DNA of 64,000 bases from Nissolia schottii (Eukaryota; Streptophyta; Magnoliopsida; Fabales; Fabaceae): NCBI GenBank assembly GCA_003254905.1, contig QANU01009787.1, positions 4,854-68,853 of the forward strand, given 5' to 3'. Each line of letters opens with the position of its first letter. The stretch's first letter is position 1. The translations under genes and the position numbers were made by a program. Below are positions 1-9,444 of this stretch, one piece after another. The notes beneath the pieces are model-generated. The model made no database searches. It was not told where the DNA came from and was given only the letters and a program-made list of their open reading frames with translations.

Positions 1-680
1 GCAACTGCAGTTTTATAAATACGTCAAAAATTGTTGAATGCATATGGCATTTAGTCTAGTCATTATTCCTTACAAAAATATAATGTCTTAAATGTTTTTT
101 TATTATAATTATAACTAGTGTGTCTTGACAGACACTTTATAATCGTCAAATATTAAACATAGATAATATAAAAGAAAAAAATGAAAGAAAGAAATATATA
201 TATATATATATATATAATGGAATTAAGAAGAAATTAACATAAAAATGTAGGTAGAACCAGCCAGCTTCATATTTATAATATCTATAAAAATAGTGGGGGG
301 TGTTTTGGAAACTTATGCCTTCCAAGAGTGGTAGGATGGTCTAAGAATCAAGCTTTTCAATATTTGAAGGACAGAATTTGAAAGAGAATCCAAGAGTGGG
401 AAGAGGAGTGTTGTCAAACAGAGGAAAGGAAGCTCTTATCAAAGCGGTGGCTGATGCGCTTAATATTAACATGTGTACTAGTCGCGATAAGTAATAATGA
501 GTCTTTTTAGGGATTTGAGTTGTCGTAAGCACGAGGACTGAGTAACTACGTTATTTTACAAATGTGGGTACTCTTAGTTGTTTGGATGGTGCTTTGGGGG
601 CTTTTAGATTAATTATGAAAATATATAAAACTATTAAAATAAAGCAATTTAAAAAAAAACATATTAAATGTATGAAGAAT
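1..680. other. AT-rich intergenic DNA
   Basis: No gene is recognised. The stretch is AT-rich with a (TA)n microsatellite at about 194-216. Short open frames here have no recognisable domain. It may be transposon debris, but no ends are visible. Confidence 0.5.
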
Positions 681-689
681 ATAGATGAG

Positions 690-2000
690 GAGAGGCTTTA
701 GGACACTTGACTTCCATTACTCTCGCCTATGTTGCTAGTTACTAATTTTGTCCAATTATGAGAATAATCTATGATTAATGGTCAGGTTAGTGGTTACTAG
801 TCTTTCTTGAGGTCAAGCAACCCTCTTAGTCTAGGTTGGCCACACTAAACTCTTAGGAGGTCTAAACCTATTCTAAGGGTATTATGCCCTAATCTACCGG
901 CCCCTTACACGACCACACCGATCGCAGTAAACTTTCTCAGTGAGACGTCAACCTACGGTTTGCTAAACCTCGTCCTATCTCACAATCTTTCTCTCTCGTT
1001 TCATGCAAGGGGAACTCACAGCGCGCTACAGCAGTGCGGTGCAAAAGTCTCACATTGGAAGTGTTATCAAGTAGGAGTCTCTAGTTCCCCCTATATATAG
1101 AAGCCTCCCATGAGTGTTTAGACGTGCTAATTCACTCAAGAGATTAAAAGGTTCCACTTTATAGCGAGACTATTCGCTCTAGTTCTTTTTATTCTTTTCT
1201 CCCTCTTGTTTTTTGTTCGTGGGGAAGGAGTATCTTCATATAGGGTGTCAGGAGCCACCAAAGTTATTTCTCCTTAGTGGTCAGCCATTTCGAGTGAGTG
1301 GCTTTTTTCACAGTCTATTTTCAAACCATGTACTTATTTTCATAAATTAGTTATTTTATGCACGTTTTATGAAATAGTAGGAGGCTAAACTTATTTTATT
1401 ATTTATGAAATTAGTTATGCATTTTAGGAATTTCCTTATTTATGAAAATAATGATTTATTTAGAAAACTTCTTTATTTATAAAAGTAGACATTTATGAAA
1501 CTATATTTTAGATAGTCATGAAACTATTTTTGAACTACATGGGACCATATGTTTTATTGCATGACATGCTGCATGTGTATGAATATTTATGATTAAAGCC
1601 ATGTTATGCTATCAATTATAATTTAAAATATCATGTTATCATGTTCATGCCATTTCATGTTATGATGTTTAAATTGTTTTTATGGGAGTTACGTCTAGGA
1701 TAGAACTATAAGTCCCCAGCCTACGTTGACCCTGGTATACCTTGTACGATCAAACTTAGAATTGGAATCATGTAGATATAGGGAAAGACTGTGAAGGCCG
1801 AACATGTCAAATTTGATTAAAATGGAATTAAGATGATAAATTTGGCACGTTTTTTAAGTCCAATTTCGAGTGTTGAACACACTCTTACAATGTTTTATGT
1901 ATTTTTATTCTTTTTAGATCCATACTAACCTTGTACAAGCTAAACAATCGCATTTTAGTTTTCTTGACGCATCTTCAGTCGAGCAGCGGACCAACGCGCA
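690..2000 (+). mobile_element. Possible LTR-retrotransposon remnant
   Basis: No coding potential is seen. A CG-containing stretch (about 900-1040) is followed by a TATA-like box (ctatatatag, about 1091-1100) and then a T-rich leader. This resembles the U3-TATA-R layout of a plant LTR, but neither LTR ends nor a primer-binding site could be found, so the call is weak. Confidence 0.3.
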
Positions 2001-2880
2001 ACACGTCGTGACACATGGCACTCGCTTGATCACCACGTGTTACCCTACATGGCCCTTATGGAGCCACGTGTCACAATCACACCTTCCCCATGAGACGAGT
2101 GTCCCATGCCACCCTCCATGGTGGACAAGTGTCCAAGTCATACATAATAACCTCATTATTCCTTCATAATTCTTTTCTTCTCTTTCTTTGGTTTCTAAGA
2201 AAGAAACTTGCTTGTGTGCTGATGTGGACGAATATGTGATCCATTTGTTCATGTCTAAAAGATTTAGTCACGCCCTTTTAGGGTCAACCTTGTGACCCAA
2301 GAATGACATGAAAGGGACAAGACCCTTTCTTGAGTTTCCTGCAATTAGTTATGTCGCCGATGCGCCTCATCTGTCGATCAAAAGCCCCATTAATCAGAAA
2401 ATTGTGCTTGAATCCCACACGCTATCATGTTGCAATTGAGAGCTATGAAGCTTGAAATAGAATGTGGAGGAAACCATCCTTAATTCATCCTTGTGTTCTT
2501 GCTTCATATTAGTTCAGAGGACGTTCCTATGCAAAACAACACTCCAAGAACGATTGGTTAAACATATAGGACCCTTAAGAAAACATTCCCCTTAAAATGA
2601 CACAATTTATTCATAATTCACAAAACTAAGTTCTAAGAGAACATATCACACGTTTGTGTTAATTTCTTATTCTTATATACAATCATCATTAAAACATGTG
2701 ATTAAAGTGAGGTAAATAATTGAATATTTACAATACATCAAGTGTATGTGTAAGTGTCTGTATTTCATGAATTTTTGTCTATTCTAAATTGTCCTAGAAA
2801 ATTGTGTGTGTTGTGATTTGTGTTGGATTGGTGAATATTGTGTTTGAGAATAAATTTGATGAGTTTATGCATGGTTGTGG
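2001..2880. other. Intergenic DNA, nothing recognised
   Basis: No gene, RNA or clear repeat boundary is seen. Short frames such as that at 2040-2252 on the minus strand lack any recognisable domain. Confidence 0.5.
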
Positions 2881-4947
2881 TTGGGTTCGGTTTAGTGGTT
2901 CTTTTTAAGGAAAAAAATTATTATGTAGAAAATTATGTTTATTGTGACTGGAAAATAAAATTGTGGAGTTTGTGTGTTATGTGAGTGATTTTAGGTTGCT
3001 TGAGGATTTTAGAGAGAAAAATGGGAATTTTATGAGATATGATGAAAAGGTTGTCGTCTTTGAGTTTGAGAGTGAAATTGGTGAGAAAAATGAAATTTTA
3101 GGTAACAAAGGGTTCTTGGGGACTAAATTGAGTTTTTGGGTGTGCGAGGTTACTTGAAAAGAAATTGAAATTATTAATGAGAATTGAGGTTGTTTTGGTT
3201 TAAAATGTATTTGTGAAATAATTTGGGCAATAAGTGGTTTGAGGGACTCTGAAACGATTTTTATGAAATTGCAAATGTTTTTGAGTTCGTCTGTGAGTTT
3301 TTAGAATTGTTTGCAAAAAGAATGTCGGCGTGAAATTTTAGAAAAATTGAGCAAGAGAGACTTAGAGACCTAAACTCGAGTCCCTGTAGAGTCGTCCAAG
3401 TCTAGGCTAAGTCCTTCGACTCTGAGTTATAGTAGAGTCCTGACAGTGATGGGATGCAAGGTTTTAGAAAAATGGTCGTAAGTTCCGCACATAGCTATGT
3501 GTGAATTTAGCAAGGAGTTCTGTGAGTATGATTCAACCATACCTCGAATAATAATATCTATGATGAACTGTCTGAATTATGTTTGAATACTAATGCTGAT
3601 AATATTAATTACTTATCTGACTGTATATAGATCTGGTTATGATAATTTGATGTTTGTGATGTTCTTGTATAAAGTATGCTTCTACATTACGTCTTTAGGT
3701 GCTAGTTAAGATAGTCATAAAAAGTTAAAGATAAAAATTAAATTAACTAAGATAATAGATCAAGAAGAGTTGAGGTTTCGTTCATTCCAGTTAAACCAAT
3801 TTAAGATAGCATGTTAGTATAAGGCTATCTATAAGCTTATAGACTTTTAGACTCCCTTTGGTATGGCTTAGCTAAGTCAGGTACCTCACCAGCTAAACTA
3901 AGTTGGTCTTTCATACTATATGTTTTGTGGGTCGTGTCCATAGGTTTGAGATCAACAATTTTAAAGAAGGTTGTACCTCAAAAGAAAGCTTTCCATACTG
4001 TTATAGATACACACACACACACCCCTTGGTCTGGCTTAGCTAAGTCAAGCACCTCACTAGCTAAGCTTAGTTGGTCTTTTACACTATATGTGTTGTGGGT
4101 CACATCCACTGGTTTGAGCTCAATACAAATTAAGAATGTTGTACCCTGATAGAAAGCTTTCCACACGGGTACAGAAGGGGTTACTTCCACAAGAAATACA
4201 ATCAGTCAAGTCTACGTGCTTATGTGCTTAGTTGTTTTGAGTTGTCTTTCCCCCTCACATAGGAAAGTAGGATAAAGTCATTCAGTACTAGATTACAATA
4301 TTAACGACTAATGAAATTGTTATGTTATGCATGTAACTCAGAAATCTCCCGAGTGACAGAACAATAAGAAAGACTTAAATTAAATCGTCCTCTATGGTTA
4401 CCCACTGAGAATACAAATTCTCACCCATGCTTGCTTGTCGTTCCAAGTTTTCAAGAAGGATTACATGATATACCAGTGTTAGAGGCGAATAGTTAGATTA
4501 GTAAATATAAGACGTTTCTTCACTTATATTTAATTGACATATAGGCTATTGTGTGATTAGCCCTTATGCATAGTTAGTCTGATTGTAATTATAAACTATG
4601 TGTGAATTAGACCTCTTCATGTACATGTGTCTGTGTGTGTGTATGTTTCAAATGTATGTTGGTTCTGAGATGTAATGATTGATATATAGATATGTTCCTT
4701 AGTACAGAGTACATAAGTTTATTCATGCTATTAGTTCACTTTTTCAATTTACCTTCCGCTGCTCCAAGTATGACTCACATTTTTGTATCAAAATGTTTTC
4801 AAACTAAAAAAAGTTTTAAATTGGTCAATATTTTCACAACTAAGTATATATTTTTAAAAGTTAATTCTAAAAACAACCAAGCCAAAAGGTAGCAACTAAT
4901 GAACATTATTTATGACTTAAGTGTAAATAGCTAGCTAGGGTGTTACA
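2881..4947 (+). mobile_element. Gypsy-type LTR remnant, 3' part
   Basis: The stretch ends at 4931-4947 with ctagctagggtgttaca, a typical LTR end (..ACA). The same motif ends the reverse LTR at 60568-60590 of this window. A 'tctcaccc' motif near 4418 matches the position of 'tgttctcaccc' in the 58-64 kb LTRs. The 5' end (TGTAAC...) was not found, so this is probably a truncated LTR of a related family. The start coordinate is approximate. Confidence 0.45.
3855..4182 (+). repeat. Two-copy tandem duplication, about 167-bp unit
   Basis: Copy 1 (about 3855-4006) and copy 2 (about 4022-4182) both run through ggcttagctaagtca, tagttggtctttyayacta, ggtttgag and gaaagctttcca. They are separated by a short (CA)n run at about 4009-4022. 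The copies have diverged, so the duplication is old. It lies inside the LTR-like remnant. Confidence 0.75.
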
Positions 4948-5169
4948 TTTTGAGCCATCATTCTTCATATTTCTTGCTTTTCTTGGCTCCTAAGTTTCCT
5001 AATCTTTCATGGCTTCCTCCAATAGGCATCTTGCACCCAAAAACACCCAAAAGTATATATTTTCACCTAGCATGTCTAAATTATTAGTTTGTGCAACCTA
5101 AGATGAATGCATGCAAATGCAACCTATTATGCAACTGAAATGCCTAAAAAGTACATGGACTAGCAAGCA

Positions 5170-5671
5170 AAAGGAACTCTAATTGGAGAGTTATTAGTGG
5201 CTCAAGCTATTCCTACCATTGGGAGTTTTTAAAGTTTCGAAGTTTCTCTATGGTGAACTTAGAATGATGATGGTAAGATTTTGGTGGGGGAAAAAATTAT
5301 GACTCACAAATTATCCATTTGGGTAGCTTAGGATAAGCTTTCTTGGCCAAAGAATTGTGGAGGATTGGATTTCTGGGACCTCCATACCTTGAATTTAGTA
5401 ATGTTAGCTAAGCAAGGATAGCGATTATAGTTCATGATGTAGCAGGGAAGTTCTTGGCAAGGAAGATGATGAGGGGTTGGGGGCCGTAGGACTCAAAAAA
5501 GGATGAGTTGTTGGCCATAAGGGAGGGTGTTTTGTTTGCAGCAAAGAAAGGGTTTCAAAATGTATCAAAGGAGGGGAATTCCAAAGCTACCATAGCCAGG
5601 TTCAATGAGGAAAGTGGAGATTTATCTCATTTAGGCACTCATGTGAACGAAACATTTTCTTATGCTTTGAG

Positions 5672-5713
<42 letters not shown>

Positions 5714-5895
5714 ATCTTTTAATATTTCTTTTGCTGTTAGATCTTGTAATTTAGTTGTTGATGGCCTAGCTAACACTACTATTATGTTAGGCCCTAATGA
5801 ATGGGTTGGGGATCCTTCCAAATTTTTGGTTCCCCGCCTAGACTATAATATATTTCATTATAATAAAGTTTATTCTTCCCATAAGAAAAAAAAAA
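5170..5895 (+). mobile_element. Decayed LINE: RT C-terminus and RNase H
   Basis: Broken frames carry the linker typical of plant L1-type LINEs (a WWGKK-like motif, then LSWPKNCGGLDFWDLHTLN, then MLAKQG) at about 5290-5420. An RNase H-like tail (CNLVVDGLANTTIML) follows at about 5740-5800. The element ends in an A-run (5884-5894). Stops interrupt the first part and a (TA)n/(TGTA)n microsatellite (5673-5714) has expanded inside the RNase H region. The piece is 5'-truncated and inactive. The open frame at 5508-5921 is part of this relic and is not a gene. Confidence 0.75.
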
Positions 5896-6500
5896 CTAAG
5901 ACTGTGAGTTGTTATTTTTAGTCAATTTCTCAAAAGTTGTTGCAAATAAAAAAGGAAAAAAAAATGAAACTAATTATGGATTAGTTTAAATAATTTTTTA
6001 AAAGGTGAGATAGTTGATAAGGATAAAAAGGAAAAAAAAATTGAACACTAAAATGTTAGTTATTTTGAGAAATTCTCTTTATCATCTTGTATAGATGAGA
6101 ATTGCATTATAGTAATATTCTTCAGCATAAGGGTGAGTTTGAGTTGAGATAATAAACGATGATAATTTTTTTTATTGATTAAATTTATGTGTAAAATCGA
6201 CACTACAAGGAAAGTTAGGAAACTAGTCATTTGCCCTTAGTTTATTGAGTTTTGGTACTTGATCATGGTTATTAATTAGTGTAAGAACTATATAATTTTA
6301 TTATTGTTTCTATGTTTGTGGAAACACGAATGCTAGGTGAACAACTAAATATTGGTCAACGTATGACCATTGTATAAAATATAGATAAAAATGGGTCCCA
6401 CGTAAAATAAAAAAAAGTAATCATCACTTTATTGTGTTTCTTTCTCTTTTCGTCAACTTTTTTTTTGTCATTGTCCTTTCATTTTTTCTTGTTCATCTCA
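5896..6500. other. AT-rich intergenic DNA
   Basis: No gene or clear repeat end is recognised. A-runs and T-runs are frequent. Confidence 0.5.
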
Positions 6501-6514
6501 CATTATCTCTCTCT

Positions 6515-7215
6515 ACTAGAATGAAAATTCAACACCATTGAAAAAAGAAACTAATTTCATTGAAAAAAGAAACCAACATATTTAAACAAAGAAACCAACT
6601 ATAATGTTGGTTTCTTTTTCAACAGAGTTGAATTCTTTATTCAACGAGAATAAGACAACAAATGTTATTGTTATTATCTTTCCTCGCCATCAATTTGTTG
6701 CATCTTTTCTTGTAACTCTCTTTTTCACGTATTTTCTCTCTCTGTTATAGAAAGAAACCAACTCCAATGAATAAATAAATTAACTTTGCAGAAAAAAGAA
6801 CCCAACATTTTTAAATAAAGAAACCAACATAATGTTGACTTCATTGTTTAAACATGTTATTTTCTTTTTTCACTGAAGTTGTTTTCTTCTTCTTTCAAAC
6901 CCCTCATACATCTCACTAACTCTCTACCAGAATAAGAATTCAACTATGTTTAAAAAAGAAACCAACTCTGTTGAAAGACGAAACCTCTACTGAGAAAAGA
7001 AACGGACATTATTAAACAAAGAAAACAACATAACGTTGGTTTCTTTTTTTTAACAAAGTTGGTTTCTTTATTCAACGAAGTTGAATTTTTATTCTGAATG
7101 AGAGAAAAGAAGTGACAGAAAAAGTTGCAATATATTGATGGAGAGAGAGAATGACAATGACATCTTTTGTCCTTTCTCGTTGGAATACGTTCAAATATCA
7201 TTCCTGTTGTGCAGC
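6515..7215. repeat. Foldback repeat array, three degenerate units
   Basis: Three degenerate units lie in tandem (about 6519-6700, 6744-6900 and 6929-7215). Each is an imperfect palindrome: its left half repeats the word aaagaaaccaac, its right half carries the complement gttggtttcttt, and the ends read agaataagaattcaac / gttgaatttttattct. Unit 3 continues into a flank with gatggagagagagaatg and caaatatcattcctgttgtg. Each unit could fold into a long hairpin. A MITE-like origin is inferred. Confidence 0.7.
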
Positions 7216-7221
7216 AATGTT

Positions 7222-7978
7222 ATTTGGACACCAAAGCTGCCCAAACACCATATATACACCGTATATGGAGAAGAAAAAGACAAAAATGTTGTATTTGGTT
7301 CAATGAGTAATACCTTTGACGTGGACGGTATCAGCACATGTGCATATGATATCAACACTCATGCCTATGGTATCAACACTCATGCATATGAAATCTATCT
7401 ACATAATTATTTTTCAATCTTCCAAACACATTCTCTGTCCACCAAATCACACTTTCTCTCCATCACGTCATACGACTCTCCGTTAGAGTAGACTCTCTCT
7501 CCTCTACTCTCACTCTAGCTTCAAGCTCATTTACCTTGTGGGTGTCGACAAAATAAAAATAGGTAGCATTATAATAAACATACGTATGAAGCTAGGTATC
7601 ACCATATTCTCTCTCCATATATCAATGTAATAGTCATAGGTATTAACAAAATGAAATAGGTATCAACATATTATAAAAGTATATAAGTATTTAAACAAAA
7701 AAGAGTATCAACATTAATTTTTTATATAAGATTGATATATTTATAATATGTTGATACCTATTTCATTATGTCGATACTTATCTCTATTATGTTAATACTT
7801 ATTTTTATTATGTTGATACCCATCTGTTTTAAATAAAGAGATTGAGAGCAAGAGAAAGAGTGTGTGTGTGATTTGATGGCGAGAGAGTGATTGTACTTTT
7901 AATTGTATTTTATGGTCCCCACTAAATGTCACTGTCATGGTGATTAGAGTTCTTGTGTATTCTGGTGTGAAAATAATA
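7222..7978. mobile_element. Probable DNA-element insertion between foldback units
   Basis: This segment separates two foldback units that share the same flank. Its ends are roughly inverted: the left end reads ttatttggacaccaaag and the right end complements to ttattttcacaccagaa. Inside are repeated words such as ggtatcaacact and gttgatacc in both orientations. No target-site duplication was found and there is no transposase, so it would be non-autonomous. The frame at 7135-7491 crosses the junction and is not considered a gene. Confidence 0.45.
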
Positions 7979-8044
7979 GGTTTCTTTTTTCACCAGAGTT
8001 ATTTTTTTTTCCTTTCAAACCTCTCATATATCTCACTCTTTATC

Positions 8045-8357
8045 CACTAGAATAAGAATCTAACTCTATTTAATAATGAAACCAATTGTGCTAAAAAAGT
8101 GAAACCAACTCTACTAAAAAAAGAAATCAATATTATTAAACAAAGAAAACAAAATGTTACTTTCTTTTTCAATAAAGTTAATTTCTTTAGTCAATGGAAT
8201 TAAAAGTTTATTCTGATGGAGAGAGAAAAGAAGTGAAACAAAAAAATTGCAAAAATTAATGATGGAGAGAGAGAATGGCAATGACATTTTTTGTCTTTTT
8301 TTTTTCGTTGGTACTGTCTTGTATTGTTGTTGTTCAAATATCATTCCTGTTGTGGAA
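8045..8357. repeat. Foldback repeat, fourth unit
   Basis: It has the same architecture as the units at 6515-7215: aaaccaac words on the left, complementary tttcttt words on the right, then gatggagagagagaatg and ttcaaatatcattcctgttgtg. The shared flank shows that units three and four are duplicates of a larger segment. Confidence 0.7.
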
Positions 8358-8825
8358 ATGGTGAAAAGAAATGTTCAAGGGCCTGCGGTAATGTCTCAAT
8401 AAAAAATAAATGAAATTGTCATAATGATACATCAAAATCAAGGAACAATTGTAGAGTTGTCAATATTAATTTTATTTTTGGTCGAACGATCGTTGTCCAT
8501 ATGAATTTAAATGACAACCATATCGTCACATAAGGCCTACTTCTTTCTTTTTTTCTTGGGTTCAACATAAGGCCTTTTATGCTCAACGCATAAGGCCTTC
8601 TCCCAACATGGAAAGTGGACACTAGCAATATGTCAACCCCTTCAAGACCAGAAAAAATAAATAAAATCTTATCCGACCAAACAAAAAAAAATGAATTTTT
8701 CCCTTCCCTAACCCTACCACCTCCTCTGCCCTTCATGCCACAACACCGCGAACACGAAGAGGACCGCAAAGACCACCACCACGGAGAGCCACCGTGACTC
8801 TTGCTTTGTGCTCTTGCCCGCCTGC
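8358..8825. other. Intergenic DNA
   Basis: The word cataaggcct recurs at about 8530, 8568 and 8590. Opposing open frames (8419-8886 minus, 8615-8797 plus) have low complexity and no recognisable domain, so no gene is called. Confidence 0.5.
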
Positions 8826-8829
8826 CTTC

Positions 8830-9075
8830 AGTGCACTGCTTATTGCTTCTGCTAATTGGACAGTTGATTTCATGGAACGGAGCCACTGCGAAGAAGTTCC
8901 ACGAGTTTCAAAAGAAACTTTGAGCTCATATTGGTCATGGGTTGAGAACGGGAATTGAACTCTATGAGATCAAATATCCCGTTGTTCCTCAGTAGCTCAA
9001 TGGTAGAGCGGTTGGCTGTTAACTTACTGGTCGTAGGTTAGAATCCTACTTAGGAAGATTTGGTTCATTCTGAAT
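8830..9075 (+). other. Plastid-derived insertion (NUPT) around trnN
   Basis: The bases around the trnN-like sequence look like the plastid inverted-repeat region next to trnN-GUU. Upstream there is gggaattgaactctatgaga then atcaaatatcccgttg, and downstream gatttggttcattctg. Similarity to the plastid flank, and not only to the tRNA, points to transfer of plastid DNA to the nucleus. The left boundary is approximate. The piece lies directly upstream of the REI1-like promoter. Confidence 0.7.
8986..9057 (+). pseudogene. trnN-GUU: Plastid-type trnN-GUU pseudogene
   Basis: The D arm (agctcaatggtagagc) and an anticodon loop ctgttaa with anticodon GUU are recognisable. The T arm has an intact gtagg/cctac stem, but its loop reads TTAGAAT where TTCGAAT is expected. 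Two acceptor positions and part of the anticodon stem no longer pair (ttgg against cttac). These look like C-to-T/G-to-A and similar decay after transfer from the plastid. Expression as a functional tRNA is unlikely. Confidence 0.8.
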
Positions 9076-9118
9076 TCTTAAATGTTTTTGTTAAATAGCC
9101 ATTGGCCAAAATCAATTA

Positions 9119-9160
9119 GATGGGCCCAAAGGACATGTAGACCCGGCCCAATCCCAAAAG
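9119..9160 (+). promoter_or_regulatory. Site II-type promoter elements of the REI1-like gene
   Basis: tgggccc at 9121-9127 and ggccca at about 9145-9150 (TGGGCY on either strand) lie about 120-150 bp before the TATA box. In plants, site II elements are typical of ribosomal-protein and ribosome-biogenesis genes and are bound by TCP factors. That fits the downstream gene. The regulatory role is inferred. Confidence 0.5.
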
Positions 9161-9267
9161 ATACGAAATGAATGAATGGATGACACATGCCATTGCGCAA
9201 GCGACTGCGGAAACCTTCTCTGCACCGTTTCGCCGACGCTGAACGAACGAACGAACCCTTTGCGTGC

Positions 9268-9277
9268 TCTATAAATA
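9268..9277 (+). promoter_or_regulatory. TATA box of the REI1-like gene
   Basis: tctataaata lies about 170 nt before the start codon. The sequence that follows is pyrimidine-rich with TTCGTT words, as in plant 5' leaders. Transcription would start near 9300, giving a leader of about 145 nt. Confidence 0.6.
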
Positions 9278-9444
9278 TTGCCGTTTTCCCTCTTTCTCCT
9301 TTCGTTTCGTTCATTCCCATCCAACGCAGCCTCTCTTCGAGTTCTGACGCTCCACTCTCATTTGCTTCTCCGAAGAAACGAACCAACCGCATCGAACTTA
9401 ACCAAAAATCTTCTGAAAAAAGAAGTGCTTGCGTCTCTGTCACC

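Noticed and set aside
7135-7491. 118-residue plus-strand frame
   Set aside because: It crosses the border between a foldback repeat and an inserted element and repeats the words of that element.
8419-8886. 155-residue minus-strand frame
   Set aside because: Low-complexity Arg/Ser-rich translation overlapping an opposing frame and the plastid insertion. No domain is recognised.
8986-9057. Functional nuclear tRNA-Asn gene
   Set aside because: Acceptor and anticodon stems are mispaired and the T-loop is changed. The flanks are plastid-like, so it is treated as a pseudogene in transferred plastid DNA.
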